Positions 32,964-42,277 of a stretch of DNA of 49,945 nt are shown piece after piece. Positions within the stretch are counted from its first letter, which is position 1, and the number at the start of each line of letters is the position of its first letter. The DNA comes from Roseburia sp. (lineage in GTDB: Bacteria > Bacillota > Clostridia > Lachnospirales > Lachnospiraceae). The notes beneath the pieces are model-generated. The model saw only the letters and a program-made list of their open reading frames with translations. It had not been told where the DNA came from and searched no databases. The DNA is taken from assembly GCA_023664685.1 (NCBI GenBank), contig JAMPFC010000010.1, forward strand, positions 1 to 49,945. Direction: 5' to 3'. The translations under genes and the position numbers were made by a program.

Positions 32964-34724
32964 TCAACGGATCATCATACTAGCTTGCGTTTCAAACATC
33001 ATACGATACTCTCCGTTTTTTTGCATTAACTCCTCGTGCGTTCCCTCCTCCTCAATTTGTCCATTCTTAAGCAGTACAATACGATCCGCAATCGCAGCAA
33101 TTCCAATGCGATGAGTGATTATTATACCTGTACTGTTTGTTAAAAGTTGCATAAAACGCTGAAACATCTTGCTTTCCGTAAGTGGATCCAAACCTGAATT
33201 TGGCTCATCTAATATGATAAAATTACTTTTTTTGGCAAACCCTCTTGCTAACGCTATCTTTTGCCATTCACCTCCAGAAAGTTCGATCCCATCAAATTCC
33301 CTGCCTAATTGCACATCCAATGAAGATTCTGTCTTTACTAATCCAAAATCAAACTCATCTAACAGACTCAACAACTCTTCATCTTTATCAAGCAAATCCA
33401 AATTTCCAAATGCAATATTTTCTCTTAAAGTGAAAAAATATTTATAAAAGCTTTGGAACACGGTAGAACAATCAATAAGTGTATTATCAAGTCTGCACTT
33501 ATCATCAATCAATATTTTTCCATGCGTGGGATTATAAAGCCCTAAAATAATTTTCGCTAATGTTGTTTTTCCAGCACCATTTGAACCAACAATGGCTATT
33601 TTTTCGCCACGTCTGATAGATAGATCAAGATTGTATATCGCATTTTTATCCGAGTTCGGGTACGAAAAACTTACATGATCTAACTTTATGAGAGATTCAA
33701 ATTGGTTTTTTTCATTTAAAACATCATCTGATTTGTCTAAAAAGGAAAAATAATCCTTAGCATGACGTAAGCTTCCAACAATATCTCCGCTTTTTGATAC
33801 AGCCACCTCAATCGTAGCATGAGTTGTTCCCAGCATGGAAGCGATCAACGCAAATGTACCGATATCAATAGAACCATCAAATAGATACATTGCCGCTATT
33901 ATGATCGCAATAATATAGATTGAATACTTTAACAAATTCATCAAGGCAAATAGTAAACTACTCTTTTTATTTACTTTCTTTTCTTCCCTATTGATCTTGC
34001 GATATAAGATATCCCACTTTTCCGAAAAATACGGAACTGCCAACAATGTTTTTGTTTCTTTACTTAATATACATTTGCGATAATAATCACATTCCCGGCG
34101 ATTTTCACTTTGCTCATAACTGAGCCTATATAAATCCTTTCCCCGAGTTATCCTTGTTATAAGAATTGGCACGATCGGCAACACAACAAGTACTGCAAGA
34201 AATGGTTTCGTGAACAATACATATGTACCAAGAGTAGCAATCCGGCTAACAGCCATGACAAGAACGCCAATAGTCCCGACTAAAGAAATCATACCACCTA
34301 TGGATTTATTGGCTCGATCGATTTCATTATATAGTTCCGAATCCTCAAAATAAATGGCATTGATAACCTTGCACTTATCGTATAATTTCGACTGAAAAAA
34401 TTCCGAAAGCTGATTGTTAAGCAATGTATAAAACGATTCTAATATCATACGGAATAAGTCCATAGCAACATACGAAAGAAGGCTTATTCCAAATGCCAAA
34501 AGCAAACTTAAATAATTTTGTCTTTCATTGATAAAATATTCCGCCGCATTAATCGCATATTTCCATGCAACCAATGTCCCTGTTTGAAGAAGTCCTATCA
34601 AAAGCTCTGAAACAAATACTAAGATCAGCAAACGTGGTGCTGCTTTCACGATCAGGGAAAATGTTCTCAAAAAAAGTCTTCTATCTTTCGTACCATTGTT
34701 TTTGCTCATTATACATTTTTGCAT
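32964..34724 (-). CDS. ABC exporter half-transporter (TMD-NBD), second of a pair
   Basis: 586 aa. A six-helix exporter-type membrane domain (about 25-320) is fused to an ATPase domain. Walker A is GSNGAGKTT near 375, the signature LSGGEWQK near 483, Walker B FIILDEPNSGLD near 503 with the catalytic glutamate, and the H-loop ITHRIG. Its start overlaps the end of the preceding half-transporter by 44 bp, so the two should form a heterodimer. No N-terminal peptidase domain is present. GGGGG lies 5 nt before the ATG at 34724; a second ATG at 34709 is possible. The LSGGEW signature is reminiscent of peptide exporters, but no precursor gene was found nearby. Confidence 0.9.
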   Translation of the reverse strand: MQKCIMSKNNGTKDRRLFLRTFSLIVKAAPRLLILVFVSELLIGLLQTGTLVAWKYAINAAEYFINERQNYLSLLLAFGISLLSYVAMDLFRMILESFYTLLNNQLSEFFQSKLYDKCKVINAIYFEDSELYNEIDRANKSIGGMISLVGTIGVLVMAVSRIATLGTYVLFTKPFLAVLVVLPIVPILITRITRGKDLYRLSYEQSENRRECDYYRKCILSKETKTLLAVPYFSEKWDILYRKINREEKKVNKKSSLLFALMNLLKYSIYIIAIIIAAMYLFDGSIDIGTFALIASMLGTTHATIEVAVSKSGDIVGSLRHAKDYFSFLDKSDDVLNEKNQFESLIKLDHVSFSYPNSDKNAIYNLDLSIRRGEKIAIVGSNGAGKTTLAKIILGLYNPTHGKILIDDKCRLDNTLIDCSTVFQSFYKYFFTLRENIAFGNLDLLDKDEELLSLLDEFDFGLVKTESSLDVQLGREFDGIELSGGEWQKIALARGFAKKSNFIILDEPNSGLDPLTESKMFQRFMQLLTNSTGIIITHRIGIAAIADRIVLLKNGQIEEEGTHEELMQKNGEYRMMFETQASMMIR

Positions 34725-36447
34725 AAATTCCCCCTCTTTCTAATAACTCCGAAAAGGTACCTGACTCAACGATTTTCCCATCATTAAGAACGATAAGGTT
34801 ATCACACATGACCGTGGCGCCTAGTCTATGTGAAATAAGTAATGAAGTTTTTCCGGAAAACACCGTCTGAATCTGCTTATACAATTCAGCTTCACTCATT
34901 GGATCCAACGATGCCGTAGGTTCGTCCATAATGTAAAAAGGTCTATTTGTATACAGCATTCGGGCAATCGCAATCTTTTGCCACTCACCTCCAGAAAGAT
35001 CTATGCCATTTCCAAATGAATGTCCTACAAGTGTGTCAATCCCTGATGGGAATTTTGTATGATCAAAATCTAACGAAGCAAGAATATCTTCTACTTTTTC
35101 TCTTTCATCACTTTGCGGCGATAATGTTATGTTATCCAAAATTGAAATGTTATATCTGCTAAAATCTTGATATGTAACTCCAAAATACCCAGCCTGCTCA
35201 TCAAAAGACATATCCCTCGTATTTTTATTGTTGATCCATATTTCTCCTGAAGTTGGTTTATATAGACCAAGCATCAATTTCACCAGTGTTGATTTTCCCG
35301 CGCCATTGACACCAACCAACCCACACAATTCACCAGATTGTATACGAAAACTTACACCAGATAATACATCTGTTTCCATATTTTCATATCGAAAAGAAAC
35401 ATTTTTAAACTCAATGGAAACACCTTGTTTATGAGTAGAAGCAGCACCTCCCCTATCAATTTGGACTTCCTCTAAATCCAAAAATCTATTATAATCCTCC
35501 CAATATTCTGTACTCTTGCTTAAAAACACAAATAATGAACTAAATCTCCAAAGTATAAGACCTTCTATACTTGAAATCGCTTTTGACAGACCGACAAATG
35601 CACCAATCGTAATCGTGCCGCTGGCAGTCGGTAATAACATGATCAGATACGTTACATATTCAAAAAGATTAAGCAGTAATCCCGATGCTATCGTGTTTTT
35701 CCATGCCTTAATCTGCAATTTAAAATCTTTGTTTCTTAAGTCCTTAAATTGGTTCCTCCAGTCTGTATTCAAATAATCATAATAGTTATATTCTTTCATC
35801 TCAAATGCAGCTGTTCGATCAACAAAGATCGATGACAAGTAGGTCAATCTCCTTCGCGCCTTGCTGTTCTTTTCATACCAATCATGAATAAGCTTCCCAT
35901 ATTTAGCCGATACTATCATAATAGGAATCGCCACGAATACTACAACGATTGAAATAAGAAAATTATATGTCGACAGCAAGATAAACGTTCCTACTATTTG
36001 AATCATTCCTGAAACCAAATTAAGAGTATTATCAAACAGATCTACCGCTTCATTTCCTGCGGTTCCATCAATCCGATTTATTAAATCCAAGTCCTTGCTG
36101 TCCTCGAAATGAGAATACTTGATTCTTTTAAGTTTATCAACGCAACTCGTATCAAACCAATAATTAAGCCTCTGACGCAAAATAAATTCACAATACTTCT
36201 CAACAGGCTCCTCGAGCGCTTGAAAGAAATAAATTCCAACAACCATCAAAAGCGGGATAACAAAAGTTATGTCTGTATCCCTTGCCTGAAAAGACGAGAT
36301 TATTTCATCGATCAATTTCTGAAATGCATATGCTGTAAATGGCAGTAAAACTCCTGCCAATAATCTACACAATATAAAAATCACAGCCGCCAATCTGCCA
36401 CATGTCAACACTTTCAGATTTATTTGTAACTTACTTTTATATTTCAT
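34681..36447 (-). CDS. ABC exporter half-transporter (TMD-NBD), first of a pair
   Basis: 588 aa, similar in plan to its downstream partner. The membrane domain spans about 15-320. The ATPase domain has Walker A GVNGAGKST near 376, signature LSGGEWQK near 483, Walker B YIMDEPTASLD near 505 and H-loop ISHRLG. Both ATP sites of the pair keep their catalytic glutamates, unlike exporters with one dead site. GGAG lies 7 nt before the ATG. It begins 60 bp after the glycerophosphotransferase gene on the same strand. Whether it belongs with that operon or with the A/T-rich insert is uncertain; base composition favours the insert. Confidence 0.9.
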   Translation of the reverse strand: MKYKSKLQINLKVLTCGRLAAVIFILCRLLAGVLLPFTAYAFQKLIDEIISSFQARDTDITFVIPLLMVVGIYFFQALEEPVEKYCEFILRQRLNYWFDTSCVDKLKRIKYSHFEDSKDLDLINRIDGTAGNEAVDLFDNTLNLVSGMIQIVGTFILLSTYNFLISIVVVFVAIPIMIVSAKYGKLIHDWYEKNSKARRRLTYLSSIFVDRTAAFEMKEYNYYDYLNTDWRNQFKDLRNKDFKLQIKAWKNTIASGLLLNLFEYVTYLIMLLPTASGTITIGAFVGLSKAISSIEGLILWRFSSLFVFLSKSTEYWEDYNRFLDLEEVQIDRGGAASTHKQGVSIEFKNVSFRYENMETDVLSGVSFRIQSGELCGLVGVNGAGKSTLVKLMLGLYKPTSGEIWINNKNTRDMSFDEQAGYFGVTYQDFSRYNISILDNITLSPQSDEREKVEDILASLDFDHTKFPSGIDTLVGHSFGNGIDLSGGEWQKIAIARMLYTNRPFYIMDEPTASLDPMSEAELYKQIQTVFSGKTSLLISHRLGATVMCDNLIVLNDGKIVESGTFSELLERGGIYAKMYNEQKQWYER

Positions 36448-36507
36448 ATGCAGACTCCAAAAATTCCGGTTTGTTGGTTCGTTATCTCACCAGTTTCCTC
36501 TCCAAAC

Positions 36508-37689
36508 TCACCCCACCAACTTCTCAATCAGCTTCGTCACTTTCTCCGACGCCTTGCCATCGTCCCAACTGTTATACTTTTTACAGAACCTCTCATAACG
36601 CTCTTCATATGCGGCGGGATCATAATTCTGAATATCCCGGATGAGCGCATCTGTATTTGCCGAAATCGGCCCCGGCATCTCCCCCTCATAATCAAAATAA
36701 AACCCGCGCAGATCATTCTTATACTTTTCCAGATCGTACGCATAGAAAAACATAGGACGCCTCAAAATGCTATAATCAAACATGACGGACGAATAATCCG
36801 TGATCAGCATATCCGACACAAGAAACAGTTCTGCGATATCATGGCTCTGGTCAAAATGATAGACAAATCCCTTATAAGGAAACCAGTCGATATAATCCAT
36901 GATCAGGTAGTGATATTTTACGATCAAAATATAATCCTCTTGAAGCTCCTGCTTCAACAGGTCAAAAGAAAGTTTCGGGCTAAATTTATAACTGGAATTT
37001 TCGTCAAATTCATCATCCCGGAATGTGGGCGCATAGAGGATGATCTTCTTATCCTCCGGAAGTCCCAGACGCCGTTTCAAAAGATGGATATCCTCTTCAT
37101 TGTTCTTGGAAAAAAGAATGTCATTACGCGGATAGCCGATTTCAAGCATCTCCCGCTCAAAGGCAAAAGCACGCCGGAACGTAACTGTGGAAAATGGATT
37201 CTGCGAGACGAGATAATCCCACGTCTGGACATTTTTTACAAATCCCTTTTGATACGATTCAATATCCGTCTCGTTCATCATAAACACGTCATCCATATCG
37301 AGAACCAATTTTTTTAGCGGCGTCCCGTGCCACGTCTGGATATAATAGCAGTTCTTTCTCTTGATCAAAAACTCCGGCTGCCGGCAGTCAAACACCCAGA
37401 CCTTCGCGGTAGCCATATAATACAGATAACGCAGCCTTCCATACCGGAACTGATACCCATCACCCGGGATCGGATAAGGAATACTTTCATAAAACCATGT
37501 ACATTCCCACTTTTCCTGATACCCGTTTTCGACCATATACTCGAAAATATGCCTTGGATTTCCCGAATAACTCTTGCCAAGACTCGAGTCAAAGACGATC
37601 CTCTTTTTATTTACAGGAAGAACAACACACATGATGCGATAAAAAACGATAACAAATTTTTTCGCCAAAAACCGGATTAAAGTCCTCAT
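36508..37689 (-). CDS. CDP-glycerol glycerophosphotransferase family protein (TagB/TagF type)
   Basis: 393 aa, a single glycerophosphotransferase domain. The family pattern is clear: QTWHGTPLKKL near 125, GYPRNDILF near 180, LYAPTFRDDEF near 210, LLVSDMLITDYSSVMFDYSI near 275-295 and a closing SWDDGKASEKV. These enzymes move glycerol phosphate from CDP-glycerol to a lipid-linked wall polymer on the inner face of the membrane. The ATG overlaps the stop of the upstream gene by 4 bp. It lacks the N-terminal glycosyltransferase domain of its two neighbours, so it may act as a primase or capping enzyme (inference). Confidence 0.9.
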   Translation of the reverse strand: MRTLIRFLAKKFVIVFYRIMCVVLPVNKKRIVFDSSLGKSYSGNPRHIFEYMVENGYQEKWECTWFYESIPYPIPGDGYQFRYGRLRYLYYMATAKVWVFDCRQPEFLIKRKNCYYIQTWHGTPLKKLVLDMDDVFMMNETDIESYQKGFVKNVQTWDYLVSQNPFSTVTFRRAFAFEREMLEIGYPRNDILFSKNNEEDIHLLKRRLGLPEDKKIILYAPTFRDDEFDENSSYKFSPKLSFDLLKQELQEDYILIVKYHYLIMDYIDWFPYKGFVYHFDQSHDIAELFLVSDMLITDYSSVMFDYSILRRPMFFYAYDLEKYKNDLRGFYFDYEGEMPGPISANTDALIRDIQNYDPAAYEERYERFCKKYNSWDDGKASEKVTKLIEKLVG

Positions 37690-40052
37690 GCCTGCTCCTT
37701 CCCAAATACAAGATCAATCGCGCGCTTTGAGGCATTTCCATCATCCACGCTGCAAAATCTCTCATAAAACTGCTCATACCTCTCCTTGTACTGCTCCGTC
37801 ACCTGATCGATATTGTGAAGCGCATCGATCAACTCATCATTCGTCTGTAAGATCGGCCCCGGCAGTTCCTTATTCATATCAAAATACATGCCGCGGATCT
37901 CGCCCTTATAATCCTCATAATCATAGGCGAAAAACAACATCGGCCGCTTTAAATTTGCATAGTCAAAAAATACCGAAGAATAATCCGTGATGCAAATGTC
38001 GGACGCCAGATAGAGCCTCGATACATCATTGTACGTACTTCCGTTATACACAAAGTCCTCTAAGCCCGTAAGATCCAGTATATCCGCGATATAATAATGC
38101 GTCCTCAAAAGAAGTACACTATCCTTGCCAAATTCCCGGCGCATCCGCCCAAGATCCATCGCAAGCGTAAATTTGTACTTCGCCTTTCCATAAAATTGGT
38201 TATCCCGCCACGTCGGCGCATAAAGGATGACCCTCTTATCCTCCGGGATCCCAAACTCCGCCTTGACCTCTCTGGCAATCTCATCCGCACGGTCGGAATA
38301 CAAAATATCATTTCGCGGATATCCAACCTCGATAATATTTTCCCTCGGATAGCAGAACGCCCGCTCAAACACATCCGTCGAAAAACGGTTTGCAGAGATG
38401 AGATAATCCCATGCCTTACTCTGCCGGTAAAATAACTTTTTGTGATCTTGGCTGACTGCATGGATATCATCGAGGTCAAATGCCAGTTTCTTAAGCGGCG
38501 TCCCATGCCATGTCTCAAGAAATACCACGTTTTCCCGCTTTTTAAACCATGCCGGCTGTCTCGTGTTGCAGATAAAATATTTTGCCCTCGACGTATAATA
38601 TACATATCTCAGAGAGTGTCTTTTACAGATCGACGGATGCCCTTTCATCTCCTTTGCCCGCTTGTTCAGACACCAGATATATCGGTATTGCTCTCCATAA
38701 GTATCATAAAGATATTCATACAAATACTTCGGGCTGTCCGAATAACTTTTTCCAAAAAAGCTTTCCACAAAAACCCAGTTTTCTTTTGTCGGCATTTTCT
38801 GAAAAATGTGGTTGTCTAAGAAACGCCAGTACTGGATCGGTTTCCCGAAAAGACCGCGCTTTTTTTTCAATACATGGGCAAATTTCCCCATCGGTTTTGC
38901 CAGACGGTACTTGCCTTTGATGATAAACTCCAGTTCCCGCTTACGGAAAAACGGAAGTTCCTTTTTGACCCTTTTTATCTCTTTTTTTGGAATTTTTCTG
39001 AGATTTTCCGTATACCGCACACTCTTTTGTCCCTTTAATGCTTTAGGGAATTTATTCAGCGTGAACAAACAGAGGTTCCGATTCAGGGCATAACGGATGT
39101 GTTCATCCGCTGATTTCAATATCTCATCCGCAAACTCGTGACTCTCTATGTACTCACGAGTTCTGCGTTTTCTCTTCTTCTGGCTCAGTGCCGGCAGATG
39201 GATCGGATCATTCCGATGGCGCCACGCATAAACACTGCTTCCATCCACCCACATGCTGCCTGCTGCCTCAGCTAAAATCTTCGCAGCTACCGGCATGTCC
39301 GAATAAAACGTATTGTATTCATCAAACATAAGACCCAGATGATCAAAATAATCTTTCCGGATCAGTAAATGCTGCACCGTAAAACGCTTATCCAGTATTT
39401 GCTCCAGATATTCCCCCTCGAGAGGCACGATTCCCTCAATCTCCGAATCCGCTTTCGCTTTCTCAAAATCAAAACTCACCGGACGGAACCATGTGCTGTA
39501 ACGGTTTCCCGTAACTACCTTCGCCTTCTTCTCCTCAGCAAGTGACAGCAGTCTGGCAAGGGCGTCCTCCCACAAATAATCATCCGCATCCAAAAAGTAA
39601 ATATAATCTCCTGTCGCATGCCGCAGGCCCATATTCCGGGCAGCTGCCACGCCAAAAGGCCGGAGAGGGATCTCTAGTTCTCCCTCAAACGGATTCTCCT
39701 GACTGTCTGCCTCCTCCTGCATATCATCCTCAGAATCTGTCATCTGCATACGTTCCTGCTCTTCCTTATAATGCTCAAATTCCTCTTGTGTCATTCCGAG
39801 GCGGTTTCGTTTCCTCTCCTCAAAAAAGGCATGCTTTTTCTCAAAATATTCGTCCGCATCGATTTCCTTCTCCATCACAATGTGCTTTACATTTTTCATA
39901 GCAAGCACTTCCTCTGGCACATCATGACCGTCCTTGTCATCGACAAGAAGGATTTCAAAATCAGGAAGGTTCTGGTTCTCGATACTTTGTATACATTCCT
40001 CCAAATAGGATGGCCCCTTAAGATAAGGAACGATTATACTTACTTTTGACAT
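37686..40052 (-). CDS. Bifunctional glycosyltransferase 2 / glycerophosphotransferase
   Basis: 788 aa. The N-terminal GT-A domain (about 1-280) shows IIVPYLKG, VDDKDG and the LDADDY metal motif. The C-terminal glycerophosphotransferase domain (about 400-780) has ETWHGTPLKKL, GYPRNDILY, LYAPTWRDNQF and ITDYSSVFFDYA. An acidic, glutamate-rich insert of about 75 residues (near 65-135) splits the GT domain before GVAAARN and is absent from the paralog next to it. The ATG at 40052 is chosen because GGAGG lies 5 nt upstream; a GTG six codons earlier overlaps the ribosome site. It probably elongates a polymer with alternating sugar and glycerol-phosphate. Confidence 0.9.
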   Translation of the reverse strand: MSKVSIIVPYLKGPSYLEECIQSIENQNLPDFEILLVDDKDGHDVPEEVLAMKNVKHIVMEKEIDADEYFEKKHAFFEERKRNRLGMTQEEFEHYKEEQERMQMTDSEDDMQEEADSQENPFEGELEIPLRPFGVAAARNMGLRHATGDYIYFLDADDYLWEDALARLLSLAEEKKAKVVTGNRYSTWFRPVSFDFEKAKADSEIEGIVPLEGEYLEQILDKRFTVQHLLIRKDYFDHLGLMFDEYNTFYSDMPVAAKILAEAAGSMWVDGSSVYAWRHRNDPIHLPALSQKKRKRRTREYIESHEFADEILKSADEHIRYALNRNLCLFTLNKFPKALKGQKSVRYTENLRKIPKKEIKRVKKELPFFRKRELEFIIKGKYRLAKPMGKFAHVLKKKRGLFGKPIQYWRFLDNHIFQKMPTKENWVFVESFFGKSYSDSPKYLYEYLYDTYGEQYRYIWCLNKRAKEMKGHPSICKRHSLRYVYYTSRAKYFICNTRQPAWFKKRENVVFLETWHGTPLKKLAFDLDDIHAVSQDHKKLFYRQSKAWDYLISANRFSTDVFERAFCYPRENIIEVGYPRNDILYSDRADEIAREVKAEFGIPEDKRVILYAPTWRDNQFYGKAKYKFTLAMDLGRMRREFGKDSVLLLRTHYYIADILDLTGLEDFVYNGSTYNDVSRLYLASDICITDYSSVFFDYANLKRPMLFFAYDYEDYKGEIRGMYFDMNKELPGPILQTNDELIDALHNIDQVTEQYKERYEQFYERFCSVDDGNASKRAIDLVFGKEQA

Positions 40053-40072
40053 TTTATCCTCCAATTCCACGT

Positions 40073-42253
40073 TCAGACATCCGTTTCCCTGTCAAAAACG
40101 GCACGAACAACTTTTTCGGTCGCATGACCATCTTCCCATGCACAGTATTTTTCACAAAATCTACTGTATTTATCCCGATATTCCTCACATACTCTATCTA
40201 TATTTTTTACAGAAGCGATCACCTCATCCGTATCAAATAACATCGGCCCCGGCAGTTCCTCCTCCACATCCATATAAAATCCACGGAGGACACTGCGGTA
40301 TTTCTCAAGATCATACGTAAAAAACAGCATCGGCCGCCTTAAGTTTGCATAGTCAAAAAATACCGAAGAATAATCTGTGATCAAAAGATCCGAAATCAGA
40401 TAAAGTCTGGCGATATCATCATACTTACTCAGGTTCCATGCAAATCCCCCATACTGTGTCAGCTCTAGAAAATCTGCGATAAAATAGTGAGTCCGCAAAA
40501 TGACCACATATTCTTCCCCTAACTCTTTCTTCATCTTATCGAGATCTAACTGCAATGAAAATTTATACTGGGCATGGCCATAAAACTCATCATCCCGCCA
40601 CGTCGGGGCATACAGGATCACCTTTTTATCCTCCGGAAGCCCAAGCTCCGCCTTGATCTCCCTCGTAAGGCGCTCTTTATCCTCGCTGTACAAAATGTCA
40701 TTGCGCGGATATCCTGTCTCAAGCATTTTCCCGTCATACATAAACGCCCGGCGGAAAATATCCTCTGAAAACTGGTTTGGTGCGACCAGATAGTCCCATG
40801 AACGGGTCTGTATATAAAACTGCTCTTTGTAGAGCGGAGACGCTGTCGTCACATCCTCCATATCAAATACAAGCTTTTTCAGCGGTGTTCCATGCCACGT
40901 TTCGAGAAATACATTTCCCTTTCTTTTGATAAAATACTGCGGCTGTCTTCCGTTGAACACGATGTATTTTGCTCTTGCCATATAAAAAAAGTATCGGAAT
41001 GAAAACCGTTTGATCTGTTCTGCCGGATACGGAAGTTCTAATTTCTTTCTCGCCTTTACCCAGATGTACCGGTATTTCCCCGGGGCATTCTGGTTCAGAT
41101 ATTCAAAAATATATTTGGGACTGTCCGAATAACTCTTCCCAAAAAAGCTCTCAAAAATAACGGTATCCTCTAACATCTTCATCTTTGAAAATACTTTTTC
41201 ATACAGATACCGCTTCATCTTTGCCCGGCTAGTGCAGACCCGCAAAAGCGTCTGAAAACGTGCATGCTGTTTGGTCTTGCCGGCGAGTCCATCCGCCTCT
41301 CCTTTTTTTCCCGCTCGTATCAGCTTCTTTGGATGGCGGCCCAGCATTTGATAGACGTCATCTCCCAGACACTCTAACGCCGGCTTAAGGCAGAGGGAAA
41401 CCTCCTTTCGCTTCGCACTCCCCGCATTCATCATAAACGGCGAGATTCCAGTGACAAGCCACATCACAAATTTATAATCCAGATATTTATCCGGAACGCC
41501 CGGCTTCAAAAACTGCTTCGCCTTTTTATAGGCATCCATACTCTCAAATACCTTCTTCTCCTCATCCTTGTGCTGAAGGAGAGACGGAAGGTTTACCGGG
41601 TCATTATGCATCCTCTTCACATACAACCCCTCTTCGCAGTACACCGTATTTTCCACACAGGAAAGAACCTGAATCAAAAACGGAAGATCCGCATAATACT
41701 TAAATTCTTCGCAAAACCGGATGGAATTTTTCTCCACGATCTCCCGCGGGATCAGCATACCAAGCACCGTAACGGACTGGAGATTTTTGGCGCGCATTGG
41801 AAAATATTCATAAGGGTCATTGACGTCCCCATCAAACCTAGCCGAATCTTCTGTGCCATTGAGCCGGTCTAATTCCTCACCGTTATCATAGTACACCCGG
41901 CGGCTGTACCATGTCGGCTTGATCCCGCCATAGACCACGCAGTCCGCCTTGGCCCTGCCTGCGAGTCTGCCAAGCACCTCCGTATCAATATAATCATCTG
42001 CATCCAGAAAATAAAGATATTCACCGTCGGCGGCTTCGATTCCTGCGTTTCTCGCAGCAGCTACCCCGCCGGCGGCACGGTTCTTTATAATGGAAATATT
42101 CAGATTCCCATAAGCATCCACATCTGGTTCCTTACATCCGTCACAGACAAGAATCACCTCAAAATCTTGGTAATCCTGCTCTGCCAGACTTGCCAGACAG
42201 TCCGGGATATAATTTTTTTCATTATGATAAGCAACGATAACACTGATCTTCAC
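40073..42253 (-). CDS. Bifunctional glycosyltransferase 2 / glycerophosphotransferase
   Basis: 726 aa, GTG start behind AGGAGG. The N-terminal GT-A domain (about 1-220) has VIVAYHNEKNYI, GVAAARNAG and LDADDY. The C-terminal glycerophosphotransferase domain (about 360-720) has ETWHGTPLKKL, GYPRNDILY, LYAPTWRDDEF and LLITDYSSVFFDYA. It is a clear paralog of the next gene (20-bp gap) but lacks its acidic insert. With three such genes in a row the operon likely makes a complex teichoic-acid-like polymer. The order of action cannot be read from sequence. Confidence 0.92.
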   Translation of the reverse strand: MKISVIVAYHNEKNYIPDCLASLAEQDYQDFEVILVCDGCKEPDVDAYGNLNISIIKNRAAGGVAAARNAGIEAADGEYLYFLDADDYIDTEVLGRLAGRAKADCVVYGGIKPTWYSRRVYYDNGEELDRLNGTEDSARFDGDVNDPYEYFPMRAKNLQSVTVLGMLIPREIVEKNSIRFCEEFKYYADLPFLIQVLSCVENTVYCEEGLYVKRMHNDPVNLPSLLQHKDEEKKVFESMDAYKKAKQFLKPGVPDKYLDYKFVMWLVTGISPFMMNAGSAKRKEVSLCLKPALECLGDDVYQMLGRHPKKLIRAGKKGEADGLAGKTKQHARFQTLLRVCTSRAKMKRYLYEKVFSKMKMLEDTVIFESFFGKSYSDSPKYIFEYLNQNAPGKYRYIWVKARKKLELPYPAEQIKRFSFRYFFYMARAKYIVFNGRQPQYFIKRKGNVFLETWHGTPLKKLVFDMEDVTTASPLYKEQFYIQTRSWDYLVAPNQFSEDIFRRAFMYDGKMLETGYPRNDILYSEDKERLTREIKAELGLPEDKKVILYAPTWRDDEFYGHAQYKFSLQLDLDKMKKELGEEYVVILRTHYFIADFLELTQYGGFAWNLSKYDDIARLYLISDLLITDYSSVFFDYANLRRPMLFFTYDLEKYRSVLRGFYMDVEEELPGPMLFDTDEVIASVKNIDRVCEEYRDKYSRFCEKYCAWEDGHATEKVVRAVFDRETDV

Positions 42254-42277
42254 GGATCATTCCTCCTGTAAAACAGA

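Noticed and set aside
36448-37317. Plus-strand open frame of 289 codons opposite a glycerophosphotransferase
   Set aside because: Antisense to a clear CDP-glycerol glycerophosphotransferase, with no start signal.
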